Part shown: positions 8,760-18,316 of the stretch, one piece after another | Position numbering within the stretch: the stretch's first letter is position 1 | How the letters are laid out: the number at the start of each line of letters is the position of its first letter | From: Anaerolineaceae bacterium | Lineage (GTDB): Bacteria; Chloroflexota; Anaerolineae; Anaerolineales; Villigracilaceae | Assembly (NCBI GenBank): GCA_009772985.1 | Contig: WOUS01000005.1 | Location: forward strand, 1 to 64,000 | Length of the DNA: 64,000 nt | Direction: 5' to 3' | The notes under the pieces: generated by a model | Seen by the model: only the letters and a program-made list of their open reading frames with translations | Database searches by the model: none | Told to the model about the DNA's origin: nothing | Translations under genes and position numbers: made by a program

Positions 8760-8818
8760 TTGACGATTGGCGGGGAGAGAGATAAAATACGGGGCGAAAC
8801 GAATGAGCATATACTCAT
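8760..8818 (+). promoter_or_regulatory. Promoter and ArsR/SmtB-type operator upstream of the ArsR gene
   Basis: TTGACG (8760-8765), a 17-bp spacer and TAAAAT (8783-8788) make a good sigma-70-type promoter. Just downstream the inverted repeat ATGAG-CATATA-CTCAT (8803-8818) has the layout of ArsR/SmtB operators, positioned to block the start of transcription. The same promoter probably also serves the VIT transporter gene. Confidence 0.78.
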
Positions 8819-8834
8819 GTGTTAGGATGATCCC

Positions 8835-9140
8835 ATGACCCCAACCGCTCCCCCGCTCGACGAACACACCGCCGCCCACGTGGCGGAACTCTTCCGCGCC
8901 TTCAGCGACACCAGCCGGGTGCGCATCCTGTCTGCCCTGGTGGACGGCGAAAAGAATGTCGGCGCGCTGGCACAACTGGTTGGCATCAGCGAATCGGCGG
9001 TATCCCACCACATGCGCGGCCTGCGCCAGATGGGACTGGTGCGCGCCAGGCGCGATGGCAAGGAAGTCTATTACTGCGTTGACGATGAACACATCATCGC
9101 CCTCTTCCAGCAGGGAGTGAAGCATATCCAGAACGGATAA
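8835..9140 (+). CDS. ArsR/SmtB-family metal- or stress-responsive repressor
   Basis: 101 residues with the full ArsR winged helix: AELFRAFSDTSRVRILSALV, the recognition helix ISESAVSHHMRGLRQMGLV and the beta wing RARRDGKEVYYCVDDEHI. A classical alpha3 CxC metal site is absent; D/H residues near the C-terminal helix (VDDEHIIALFQQGVKHI) resemble alpha5-type sites of CzrA/NmtR-like zinc, nickel or cobalt sensors. An inverted-repeat operator lies 17 nt upstream of the start. The neighbouring VIT-family transporter would be the likely regulated target. AGGA sits 8 nt before the ATG. Confidence 0.92.
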   Translation: MTPTAPPLDEHTAAHVAELFRAFSDTSRVRILSALVDGEKNVGALAQLVGISESAVSHHMRGLRQMGLVRARRDGKEVYYCVDDEHIIALFQQGVKHIQNG

Positions 9141-9188
9141 CCCCCTGTTGACCAGCCTGACCTGCGCCGACGCGCTGACCTTCGGCGA

Positions 9189-9278
9189 ATGACTGGAGGC
9201 GGCCGGATCGCCCTCGGGCTGCCGGCAGTGGTCGAGGCCGGCAAGTGGATCAGCAACAAGATCCACGCGCACGACTGA
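9189..9278 (+). other. Short orphan reading frame between ArsR and VIT genes, possible gene remnant
   Basis: A 29-codon frame (MTGGGRIALGLPAVVEAGKW..., ending HAHD) resembles the very end of an HMG-CoA-lyase-like (HMGL/TIM barrel) protein, where a VEAGKWIS-type helix is common. There is no good ribosome binding site. It is probably the tail of a lost gene; the resemblance is weak and judged by eye only. Confidence 0.25.
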
Positions 9279-9316
9279 AAATCTTACAAGATATTCAAGA
9301 ACCAAGGAAAATAATC

Positions 9317-10072
9317 ATGCGTCAAAAACTATTTAAACGCACTCTGGAACATAATCACGCAGACGATATCAAATATCACCTGTTCCACGATCCCCACCGG
9401 CGGGCCTCCGGCCTGTCGGATATCATCCTGGGCGGGCAGGACGGGCTGGTCAACGTGCTGGGCGTCATTCTGGGCGTGGCAGCCGCCACCAGCGACCCGC
9501 GCCTCGTCCTGGTGGCCGGACTGGCGGCCACGTTTGCCGAGTCGGTCTCGATGGGCGCGGTGGCCTACACGTCCACCCTGGCCGACGCCGATTATTACGA
9601 GGCCGAGCGCGCCCGCGAGCTCCGCCACATCACCGAGGTCCCGCACCTGGAAAAAAACGAGGTGCGCGAGATCTATGCCCGCAAAGGGTTCGAGGGCGAA
9701 CTCCTGGACCGCATCGTCGAAACCATCACTGCCAACGAGGATGTCTGGGTGGCGGTGATGATGAGCGAGGAGCACCAGCTCAGCCCCACCGACCGGAAAC
9801 AGGCGATCCGGTCCGCACTGGTGGTCGGGTTTTCCGCCATCGTCGGGTCGTTGATCCCGCTGGCTCCGTTCGCCCTGCTGCCGGTGGCCCACAGCATGTG
9901 GGTGGCAGTTGTCATCACCGCGCTGGTTTTATTTGGCGTTGGCGCTTATAAGGCCCGCACTACAGTTGGTCATCCCGGAAAGAGCGGCCTGGAAATGGCC
10001 GCGATTGGCACGTTGAGCGCGCTGGTCGGGTATGCGGTCGGGGCGATATTTAAGATCGCGCCCACTCCCTGA
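9317..10072 (+). CDS. VIT/CCC1-family divalent metal (Fe/Mn) transporter
   Basis: 251 residues. The opening RASGLSDIILGGQDGLVNVL segment and the FAESVSMGAVAYTS helix are hallmark VIT family sequences; an acidic cytoplasmic metal-binding domain follows (YYEAERARELRHI ... EVREIYARKGF ... EVR/E-rich helices), then three C-terminal helices. VIT proteins export Fe2+ or Mn2+ from the cytosol by proton antiport. The ATG at 9317 with AAGGAA 7 nt upstream is preferred over the 24-residue longer frame. It lies 3' of an ArsR regulator, suggesting metal-induced expression. Confidence 0.88.
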   Translation: MRQKLFKRTLEHNHADDIKYHLFHDPHRRASGLSDIILGGQDGLVNVLGVILGVAAATSDPRLVLVAGLAATFAESVSMGAVAYTSTLADADYYEAERARELRHITEVPHLEKNEVREIYARKGFEGELLDRIVETITANEDVWVAVMMSEEHQLSPTDRKQAIRSALVVGFSAIVGSLIPLAPFALLPVAHSMWVAVVITALVLFGVGAYKARTTVGHPGKSGLEMAAIGTLSALVGYAVGAIFKIAPTP

Positions 10073-10107
10073 CGCAACGCGTCTGAGTGGAAAAGAATGC
10101 AAGCATG

Positions 10108-10144
10108 AGCCGCGCTCGTTCTTTGAGTGCGGCTTACTGTTTTT
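10108..10144 (+). terminator. Intrinsic terminator after the VIT gene
   Basis: Stem AGCCGC-G-CTC (10108-10117) pairs with GAG-T-GCGGCT (10125-10134) across a 7-nt loop and is followed by TACTGTTTTT. Confidence 0.8.
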
Positions 10145-10170
10145 GAAACTGTCAGGTTGTCAGGGTCATG

Positions 10171-10176
10171 TATAAT
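10171..10176 (+). promoter_or_regulatory. Consensus -10 box (TATAAT) for the 10209 gene
   Basis: TATAAT lies 32 nt before the ATG at 10209. No convincing -35 at 16-18 bp is seen (TTGAAA at 10143-10148 is too far). Confidence 0.55.
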
Positions 10177-10208
10177 ACTTGGAAAATCATCTCTTTCAGG
10201 AGGACCCC

Positions 10209-10667
10209 ATGCCCGCAACTGCGCAAGCCCCAGCCGCCAAGTACGTCCATTTTTCCGACAAGATGACCGAATCGTTGATGAACATCAACAAGGTCGTCCA
10301 GGAAAACAAGAAGACGCTCGACTCCATCCAGGACATGGCCGTGGAGCTGACGCGCGCCATCCGCTCGCTGGAAGCCGTGGCCATCAAATACGTCAAAATG
10401 GCCGACAAGGCGCTTTCGGCCATCCTCCCCATCCTGAAAAACCTGCCCATCGTCGGCAAGGATGTGTTGGAATTTGCCAGCGATGCCCAGGCGCTGGCGA
10501 AGAAAATCGTCACCGCCTGCGAACTGGCCGAAAAAGTCCTGCCAGGCGTGGAAGCCGGCCTCACCACCGCCGACATGAACAAACTCCAGGCCTCCACCGG
10601 GCAGGTGCAGCAGTTGACCAAGTCCCTGCAGGGGCTGATTCCCGCCACAGCCGGCGCGAAGAAATGA
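10209..10667 (+). CDS. Small all-helical protein of unknown function
   Basis: 152 residues, rich in Ala, Lys, Leu and predicted to be a helical bundle (KMTESLMNINKVVQENKKTL, MAVELTRAIRSLEAVAIKYV, heptad-like leucines throughout). No signal peptide, no cysteine cluster, no catalytic motif. General look resembles phasin- or MCP-like four-helix proteins, but no family is claimed. AGGAGG sits 5 nt before the ATG at 10209. The downstream GNAT gene overlaps its stop (ATGA), so the two are translated together and may be functionally linked. Confidence 0.8.
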   Translation: MPATAQAPAAKYVHFSDKMTESLMNINKVVQENKKTLDSIQDMAVELTRAIRSLEAVAIKYVKMADKALSAILPILKNLPIVGKDVLEFASDAQALAKKIVTACELAEKVLPGVEAGLTTADMNKLQASTGQVQQLTKSLQGLIPATAGAKK

Positions 10668-11200
10668 CGCCCGCTTTCACCGTCCGCCCGCTGACGCCCG
10701 CCGACCGGGACTGGGTTCGGCGGAAAATGGTCGAGGAATGGGACTCGGAGATCATCTTCGTCCACGGGCAAACCTTCCGCCCGGCGGACCTTCCCGGTTT
10801 CGCCGCCGTCGCCGGGGACGGGATGATCGGCCTGCTCACCTATCGCCTGGACGCGGACGCCTGCGAGATCATGACCATCAACTCGTGGCGCGAGAACCGG
10901 GGCGTGGGCAGCGCGCTGATCGAAGCGGCACGGCAGGCTGCCGGCGCTGCCCTGCCTGCGCCAGTGCCGCAGGCACAGGTGAGCCTGTCGAAGGGTCCGG
11001 CAGGATGCCGCAGGCTGTTCCTCGTCACCACCAACGACAACACGCGCGCCCTGCGCTTCTACCAGAAGCGCGGCTTCACCATCTGCGCCGTCCGCCTGAA
11101 CGTGATGGAGCAGGCGCGCAAGGTCAAGCCGGAGATCCCGCCCGCCGGCGCGGACGGCATCCCCATCCGCGACGAGATCGAACTGGAGATATTCTTGTGA
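10664..11200 (+). CDS. GNAT-family N-acetyltransferase with an in-frame repeat insertion
   Basis: 178 residues. N-terminal FTVRPLTPADRDWVRRKM, the acetyl-CoA loop region RENRGVGSALIEAARQ and the C-terminal LVTTNDNTRALRFYQKRGF are typical of GNAT enzymes that acetylate small molecules or protein amines. Between the acetyl-CoA helix and GCRRLFLVTTND, a Pro/Gln/Ser-rich stretch (about residues 97-116) interrupts the fold. At the DNA level it contains GTGAGCCTGTCGAAGG, a type of dispersed intergenic repeat. ATG overlaps the previous stop; the next gene overlaps its stop (GTGA). The open frame upstream of 10664 is not coding. Confidence 0.83.
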   Translation: MTPAFTVRPLTPADRDWVRRKMVEEWDSEIIFVHGQTFRPADLPGFAAVAGDGMIGLLTYRLDADACEIMTINSWRENRGVGSALIEAARQAAGAALPAPVPQAQVSLSKGPAGCRRLFLVTTNDNTRALRFYQKRGFTICAVRLNVMEQARKVKPEIPPAGADGIPIRDEIELEIFL

Positions 11201-11988
11201 ACAATTCGACGCTCGACCTGATCCACAAGCACGCCTCTGTCCGCCGCTACAAACCGGACCCGCTGCCTGCCTCCGTTATCGAGACCGTCGTGGCCGCCGG
11301 GCAGCGCGCCGCCAGTTCGTCGAACGTGCAGGCCTACAGCGTGGTCGCCGTGACCGATGCGGCGAAACGCCAGCGCCTGGCTGAACTGTGCGGCAATCAA
11401 AAACACGTTGCCGGGGCCCCGATCTTCCTGGCCTGGTGCGCGGACCTGGCGCGGCTGGAGCGCGTTTGCTTCCTTCGTGGCTACGCGCAGGTGACGCGCT
11501 ATACCGAGAACTTCCTCATCGCCGCAATAGACGCTGCCCTCGCCGCGCAGAACGCCACGCTGGCCGCCGAGTCGCTCGGGCTGGGCGCGTGCTACATCGG
11601 CAGCATCCGCAATGACACGCAGGCCGTGATCGAACTGCTCGCCCTGCCCCGGCTGGTCTTCCCCATCGCCGGCATGACGCTCGGCTGGCCGGAGAAGGAG
11701 GCCGCTGTCAAACCGCGCCTGCCGCTCCCGGCGGTCCTGAATTGGGAAACCTACAATCCCGACCAGGACGCCGCCCTGCTGGACTACGACCGGACGATGG
11801 CCGCCACCGGCATCTACGAAGACCGTCAGGTGGCCGCCTCCCGTGCTGGAACCGGGACTAACTCGCCGGCCAAGCCGGACACGATGGAAGACTACGGCTG
11901 GCTGGAACACACTGCCCGGCGCGTCTCGCAGGTCGCGCGGGCAGAGTTGAAGCAGGTTCTGCAAAAGCAGGGGTTCGCGCTGGAATGA
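11197..11988 (+). CDS. NfsA/Frp-like FMN nitroreductase-family oxidoreductase
   Basis: 263 residues from a GTG at 11197 that overlaps the GNAT stop, with GGAG 9-10 nt upstream. HASVRRYKPDPLP (FMN phosphate-binding arginines), RAASSSNVQAYSVV, AIDAALAAQNATLAAESLGLGACYIG and GMTLGWPEK are the usual sequence blocks of NADPH-dependent group A nitroreductases. These reduce flavins, nitro-aromatics or quinones with NADPH. The methyltransferase gene starts within its stop codon (ATGA). Confidence 0.88.
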   Translation: MNNSTLDLIHKHASVRRYKPDPLPASVIETVVAAGQRAASSSNVQAYSVVAVTDAAKRQRLAELCGNQKHVAGAPIFLAWCADLARLERVCFLRGYAQVTRYTENFLIAAIDAALAAQNATLAAESLGLGACYIGSIRNDTQAVIELLALPRLVFPIAGMTLGWPEKEAAVKPRLPLPAVLNWETYNPDQDAALLDYDRTMAATGIYEDRQVAASRAGTGTNSPAKPDTMEDYGWLEHTARRVSQVARAELKQVLQKQGFALE

Positions 11989-12602
11989 CCCACGACGCCG
12001 CCCGCCGCAACTACGACCGCCTCAGCCGCTGGTACGACTGGTTCGCCGGGAGCGAGAAACGCTTCACCGAGGCCGGCCTGCGGCTGCTGGACCCTCAACC
12101 CGGGGAACGCGTGCTCGAGATCGGACCGGGGATCGGTCACGCCCTCGTGCGGCTGGCGCAGGCCGGGACGCGCGTGGTCGGGCTGGACCTGTCCGCCGGG
12201 ATGCTGGCGCGGGCGCGGCGGGCAGGCAAACGGTCCGGCAGCGAAGCGGACCTCTGCCAGGGCGACGCGTTCGCCCTCCCCTTCCCATCCCGGACATTCC
12301 ACGCCGTCTTCCTGAGTTTTACGCTCGAACTTTTCGAAGATGCTGAAATCCCCGGCGTGCTGGCCGAATGTGCCCGCGTCCTGAAACCGGTCGGGCGGCT
12401 GGGCGTGGTGTCGCTGGCGAAGGAGAACACCCGCCCGGTGCGGCTGTACGAATGGTGCCACCGCCGCTGGCCGCAGGTCGTGGACTGCCGCCCGATCCAC
12501 GTCCACGCCGCGCTGATCGCGGCCGGGTTCGAGGTCCGGGAGGCGCAGCGGATGGTGATGTGGGGGCTGCCGGTGGAGATCGTCGTCGGGCAGCCGGAAT
12601 GA
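11985..12602 (+). CDS. Class I SAM-dependent methyltransferase (UbiE/COQ5-like)
   Basis: 205 residues. Motif I VLEIGPGIGHALVRLA, post I GLDLSAGMLARARR and the acidic motif region LCQGDAFALPFPSRTFHAVFLSFTLELF define a Methyltransf_11-type enzyme. N-terminal NYDRLSRWYDWFAGSEKR is typical of the UbiE-like and phosphatidylethanolamine N-methyltransferase-like groups, so a lipid or quinone substrate is possible. It is the last gene of a four-gene overlapping unit (10209-12602) that ends at a strong terminator. Confidence 0.87.
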   Translation: MTHDAARRNYDRLSRWYDWFAGSEKRFTEAGLRLLDPQPGERVLEIGPGIGHALVRLAQAGTRVVGLDLSAGMLARARRAGKRSGSEADLCQGDAFALPFPSRTFHAVFLSFTLELFEDAEIPGVLAECARVLKPVGRLGVVSLAKENTRPVRLYEWCHRRWPQVVDCRPIHVHAALIAAGFEVREAQRMVMWGLPVEIVVGQPE

Positions 12603-12632
12603 AAACTCCCGGAGAAAAATCTCCGGGAGTTT
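12603..12632. terminator. Bidirectional terminator between convergent genes
   Basis: A perfect 12-bp stem, AAACTCCCGGAG (12603-12614) and CTCCGGGAGTTT (12621-12632), with a 6-nt loop; A and T runs on both sides serve the methyltransferase gene and typA. Confidence 0.9.
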
Positions 12633-12635
12633 ATT

Positions 12636-14492
<1,857 letters not shown>

Positions 14493-14518
14493 AGGAAATG
14501 GTGAATGGTTGGGGCATG

Positions 14519-14546
14519 AGAAAACCCCGGCGTAGAGACCGGGGCC
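14519..14546 (-). terminator. Terminator-like hairpin in the typA leader
   Basis: On the minus strand CCCCGG (14544-14539) pairs with CCGGGG (14530-14525) over an 8-nt loop and is followed by TTTTC. It lies 33 nt before the typA start codon, so it either ends transcripts from upstream or works as an attenuator of typA. Confidence 0.6.
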
Positions 14547-14652
14547 TGGTTGGTCAGACGATGTTTTCCGGCGCTTGCACGAAGCCTGTGGAGGGGTGCG
14601 GGCGGTATCTTATCAGATTGTGAGGGTTTTGGGTAGAGGCGGCGACAAAAAC

Positions 14653-14682
14653 AAAAAAAACTCGCGGGCTTTCCTCTACGAG
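14653..14682 (-). terminator. Terminator after the AAA/FGE gene
   Basis: Imperfect hairpin CTCGTAGAGG/CCCGCGAG followed on the minus strand by eight T. It resembles a degraded version of the GCCTCGCGGA-type terminators at 18962 and 19755. Confidence 0.55.
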
Positions 14683-14687
14683 ACCTT

Positions 14688-14715
14688 CTGCTAATCGCTA
14701 ATAGCCAACTGCTAC
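14688..14715. repeat. Heptamer-period repeat (4 units)
   Basis: CTGCTAA-TCGCTAA-TAGCCAA-CTGCTAC: four degenerate 7-nt units directly behind the AAA/FGE gene. Member of the 7-nt-period repeat class described in the findings. Confidence 0.6.
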
Positions 14716-14717
14716 TC

Positions 14718-16652
14718 TTATGGTGAGCGGGAGCAACGAAAACCGAGGTTGTTGTAGGTGTTCGTCGGGTCGTCCCCGCTGCGGAGGGCAGAGTAGACGA
14801 GGTCATCGTCGTCGAACCACGAGCCGCCACGCCGCACTCGAAAGTCTCCCGAAGCCGGGCCGGTCGGATTCCTGTCGGGCGAACTGGCATAATAGGTATC
14901 ACTGTACCAGTCTGCCACCCACTCCCAGACATTCCCGGCCATATCGTAAGCGCCATACGGGCTGGCTCCGGATGGATAGCTCCCCACGGCTGTAGTATCG
15001 CCAACGTTATAATTGTAATTCAGCAGGCTGCTATTCGGGTCACCATTGCCCCACGGGTAAGTGCGCCCGTCCGTGCCGCGGGCGGCTTTTTCCCATTCGG
15101 CTTCGGTGGGCAGGCGCGCGCCGATCCATTCGCAGTAAGTTTGGGCCTGATACCAACTCACGCTCACCACCGGGTGATCGGCAAACGCCGCGTCGTTCAG
15201 GCGGTTTAAGATATTCCCTGCCGCATCCTGGTATTCATAACCTCCACCTTCACACGCTCCATTGCGTACGCATCGGGCATATTGTTTGTTGGTCACTTCA
15301 TAGCGCGCAATCTGGTAGGCGTCGAGGGTAACAGAATGAATTGGTTCTTCATCCTGGAACCAGGCTAAATCACAGTTTGCTTCTCCGTACTCTTTCACGC
15401 ACATCTGATACCCTTGTTGCGCGTCCACGCCCATTGTAAACTCGCCCGCAGGCACGTCCACCCAGGCGGTTTCCAATGACGGGTAAATAATCCGGTTTAA
15501 TGTGCCTGTCACGCCCAACACAGCCAGCAACAATCCCACCGCAGTCGTGGCTCCCAAAGCCATCACCAGGGTACGGCGTTCCAGGCGAGGCAAATGTTCC
15601 TTGACCCATTTCAGGTCAAAGACTTGCCGGTAAATCGGGTTACTGACGCGCAAGGCTGTTTGCCTGCGCCGCACAACGCCGGAAAGTTTCAAGTGGGATT
15701 TATTGAGCGATTGCTCGTCATCTTCGACAGGCTGCCTGTCTGTTATCACCTTCTGGTAGATTCGCAACACCCCCGCTTTATCGGCAGCGCGTTCCAACAG
15801 CATGTCGCGCACGAATAGCAGGTTGTTGTCCTCCATGCCTTTCTCGCCGAGGAACAAATCTTTCACAGCGGCTTCCACCGCTTCTTTTGTGAGACCCTCC
15901 CTGCTTTTGGTCAGGAATTGGCACAGGCGCTGGGTCAGGTAGGGATGTCCGTTCGTCCAATCAAATACCCATCCCAAAACCTGCTCTGCATTGTTCCCCA
16001 ATCCTTTGTCCAGCGGCTGGAGTTCTTCGAGTGTGAAATCCAACAGTTCCACACGGCGGCCAATATTGAAGGGCGTACGTTTGCTGTCGGCAATCAAGTC
16101 GCTTGGCGTGGCGACTCCGATCATCACAAACGAAAGCCGCTTGAAATCCGCGACGGTGGAGCGCGCGTTATAGATGGCGCGCAAGGCGGCGAAGAAATCG
16201 TCCGCAAAGGGAATGCTGAGCGTGCTGTCAATTTCGTCGAAGAACAGGACGACAGGCTCGCTGACTTCCTTGAGCAGGACGTCGCGGCAGAAATTGGTCA
16301 GGCGCTGTGCGGGACCAAGCCCGGCGCGTTCCGACCACCATGCAAAAATATCCGTTTTCAGTTTCAGGGTGTTTGCGATTTCATCCAGAATGCCAAGATA
16401 CCACTCGTCGGCGGATATTTTGACGCCGATACTGCTCAGGTCAATGATGACGGAGCGGATGCCCACCTGCTCAAGTTGTTGTGCTGTCCGTACCATCAGG
16501 CTGGATTTGCCGACCTGCCGCGAGGAAAGGATAAAGGCAAACTCGCCCGCGCGGCAATGCTGGAGCAGTTCATCGTCGGCTTTGCGTTGGATATAAATCC
16601 CGCCTCCCGCCTGAACCGTGCCGCCGACCGTGTAGATGGTTTGGTTGGTCAT
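14718..16652 (-). CDS. AAA-like ATPase fused through a membrane helix to a C-terminal FGE/C-type-lectin-fold domain
   Basis: 644 residues. Residues 8-350 are an AAA-like (PF14516-type STAND) NTPase: GGTVQAGGGIYIQRKADDEL, Walker A SSRQVGKSS (43-51), Walker B VVLFFDE (134-140), an ATPSDLIADS sensor-like segment and NGHPYLTQRL (234-243). A transmembrane helix lies at 361-381. Residues 398-644 are an SUMF1/formylglycine-generating-enzyme-like fold (PAGEFTMG, YEVTNKQYARCV, RLPTEAEWEKAAR, YDMAGNVWEWVADWY, NLGFRC). The paired catalytic cysteines of real FGE, expected between GGSW and NLGFR, are missing, so this is probably a binding scaffold. Its neighbour is a TIR/AAA-like protein on the same strand. 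GC is lower than in flanking genes. Likely a sensor in a conflict or signalling system. Confidence 0.85.
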   Translation of the reverse strand: MTNQTIYTVGGTVQAGGGIYIQRKADDELLQHCRAGEFAFILSSRQVGKSSLMVRTAQQLEQVGIRSVIIDLSSIGVKISADEWYLGILDEIANTLKLKTDIFAWWSERAGLGPAQRLTNFCRDVLLKEVSEPVVLFFDEIDSTLSIPFADDFFAALRAIYNARSTVADFKRLSFVMIGVATPSDLIADSKRTPFNIGRRVELLDFTLEELQPLDKGLGNNAEQVLGWVFDWTNGHPYLTQRLCQFLTKSREGLTKEAVEAAVKDLFLGEKGMEDNNLLFVRDMLLERAADKAGVLRIYQKVITDRQPVEDDEQSLNKSHLKLSGVVRRRQTALRVSNPIYRQVFDLKWVKEHLPRLERRTLVMALGATTAVGLLLAVLGVTGTLNRIIYPSLETAWVDVPAGEFTMGVDAQQGYQMCVKEYGEANCDLAWFQDEEPIHSVTLDAYQIARYEVTNKQYARCVRNGACEGGGYEYQDAAGNILNRLNDAAFADHPVVSVSWYQAQTYCEWIGARLPTEAEWEKAARGTDGRTYPWGNGDPNSSLLNYNYNVGDTTAVGSYPSGASPYGAYDMAGNVWEWVADWYSDTYYASSPDRNPTGPASGDFRVRRGGSWFDDDDLVYSALRSGDDPTNTYNNLGFRCSRSP

Positions 16653-16663
16653 ATCATTTCCTT

Positions 16664-16774
16664 GTCATTGCGAGGAGGGCGCTCTTGCTCTTCGCCCGAA
16701 ACAATCCCGTCCCGAGGAGACTGCTTCGCCACACCGTCCCGGTGTCCTTCCGGGAAAGAACGGCTCGCAGTGAC
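16664..16774. repeat. MITE-like repeat with GTCATTGCGAG ends, copy 1
   Basis: Begins GTCATTGCGAG (16664-16674) and ends CTCGCAGTGAC (16764-16774), inverted with one mismatch. It fills the gap between the two AAA genes. Related copies at 32473-32577 and 63783-63874 share the ends and inner GAAGCAATC/GATTGCTTC-like blocks. No coding capacity. Confidence 0.85.
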
Positions 16775-16777
16775 ATC

Positions 16778-18289
16778 CTAATCATTGAGCCGCTTCCCGA
16801 AATACTCTGCATATAAAGCATTGCGCGGCAAAACATCGTTTCCAACGCGCCTCACCAACCCCGCGCCGCGCAAGCGGAAGAAGACGTGTTCATCTGGACA
16901 GCGCCGGTATTTGATAACTTGCATCAAACCAGATTTCAATTCCTGGTAATTGCTCATGCGGAAAAGATGATTGCGTAAATGGTCACCGAAGGGGCCGTCG
17001 TCTTCACAGGCATTCTTCACAACGTCGTCAAAGGCCGCGCGTTTACTGGCAACCAGATACAGCGCCTTGCGCGTCAGATACGGATGCCCGCCAAGCAGAT
17101 CTGCTATTTTGGCAACCTGCTCCGATGTAAGCGGGTTTCCATGACGTTGATTCAAGTCGCTCACTTGTTGAGACGTGAAGTCTTTTAGTTCAACCACCGC
17201 GCCGACGTTGAAAGGCGATTGGTTGAGGTCGGCGATCAATTGATACGGTTCTGTGGAAGTAACCAAGGCCATGTTGAAGCGCGTCCAATCGCCGCCGCGG
17301 GCGCGGCCATTATGCCAACTGCGCAACATGCTGAAAAAGTCCGAGCGAAACGGCGAAGTGAACATGCGCTCCACTTCATCCATTGCCAGCAACAACTGCG
17401 TATCCTGCAGTTCCTTCAACAAATGATTTGTCACGTAATTGGTGGTTTTCTGCACTTGCCCAAGCGGATTCTTCCAAAATTCTTCGGTGAGGTCTTCCAC
17501 TCCAAATTCCCACGACAAGAGACTGCAAAACTGGCGATAGAAAATATCCGCGTTCTCAATGGCAGAGTTTTCGATCATCTGAAAATCAATGAAGGCCGTC
17601 TTCATGCCGCGGCCACACCCCTCCACCATGAGACGGTTAAGCAGGGAACTCTTGCCCATCTGGCGCGGTCCCTTGATGGTGATGGTGACGCCCGTTATTT
17701 CGCACAGTGCCTGCGTCGCTTCGCGGTCTGTCTCGCGCTCGATATAAAACGGCGATTGATGAGGCATCGTACCTTCGGGCGATCCCAAATCGCGCGGCAT
17801 GTTGGCAAAGGCAGTGGGGATTTCTTCTTTGGTTGGCGCAACGGTTTTTGTTTCTGTCGTTTTGTTCGGCAGGCTTCCGCCAGAAACCGCGCGTTGTAAT
17901 TCCGCGATCAAGCGCGGCGTGTCTGATTCCCTGTCCCACAATGCCCATTGCAAAGGATTAAGATACGCGCTAAGCGGATACGCCAACGGTTCAGCATAAG
18001 CCAATCGCACGGGCAGGATCTCGGGATGGCCGTGCGATTTTCCGTAATGGTGCGCGGTTTCAATCTCCGCGATCACCATTTCGCTATGCACGGAATGCTC
18101 AGAGAGGAAGATGATCAGGTAATCCGATTCTTGGATGGCGTTCTGGATGCGCTCCGCCCACTTCTCGCCAACTTGCAGGGTAGTGTCTATGAAGACCTCA
18201 TGACCATTCTGCAAGGCTTCATACACCGCCGTGGCAACGGGCGCATCAGGTTCAATATTCCGTTTGTAGCTGATGAAAATTTTTGACAT
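16778..18289 (-). CDS. TIR domain - AAA-like STAND NTPase - winged-helix protein
   Basis: 503 residues. Residues 1-130 form a TIR domain: KIFISYKRN, VFIDTTLQVGEKW, DYLIIFLSEHS and SEMVIAEIETA with E75 at the position of the catalytic glutamate of TIR NADases. A linker (135-180) leads to an AAA-like NTPase with Walker A GPRQMGKSS (207-215), Walker B LLLAMDE (299-305), a TSTEPYQLIADLNQSPFNVG segment and GGHPYLTRKAL; a winged-helix-like end (RCPDEHVFFRLRGAGLV) follows. Such TIR-STAND proteins occur in bacterial anti-phage and cell-death systems, where TIR cleaves NAD+. AGGAAAAGG lies upstream of the ATG at 18289. Located next to the AAA/FGE gene with related NTPase, a TIR stub and hicBA. Confidence 0.88.
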   Translation of the reverse strand: MSKIFISYKRNIEPDAPVATAVYEALQNGHEVFIDTTLQVGEKWAERIQNAIQESDYLIIFLSEHSVHSEMVIAEIETAHHYGKSHGHPEILPVRLAYAEPLAYPLSAYLNPLQWALWDRESDTPRLIAELQRAVSGGSLPNKTTETKTVAPTKEEIPTAFANMPRDLGSPEGTMPHQSPFYIERETDREATQALCEITGVTITIKGPRQMGKSSLLNRLMVEGCGRGMKTAFIDFQMIENSAIENADIFYRQFCSLLSWEFGVEDLTEEFWKNPLGQVQKTTNYVTNHLLKELQDTQLLLAMDEVERMFTSPFRSDFFSMLRSWHNGRARGGDWTRFNMALVTSTEPYQLIADLNQSPFNVGAVVELKDFTSQQVSDLNQRHGNPLTSEQVAKIADLLGGHPYLTRKALYLVASKRAAFDDVVKNACEDDGPFGDHLRNHLFRMSNYQELKSGLMQVIKYRRCPDEHVFFRLRGAGLVRRVGNDVLPRNALYAEYFGKRLND

Positions 18290-18316
18290 GGCAGCCTTTT
18301 CCTATCAGCGCAACAC

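Noticed and set aside
14718-16652. Active formylglycine-generating enzyme
   Set aside because: The two catalytic cysteines between GGSW and NLGFR are absent and no sulfatase gene is nearby.
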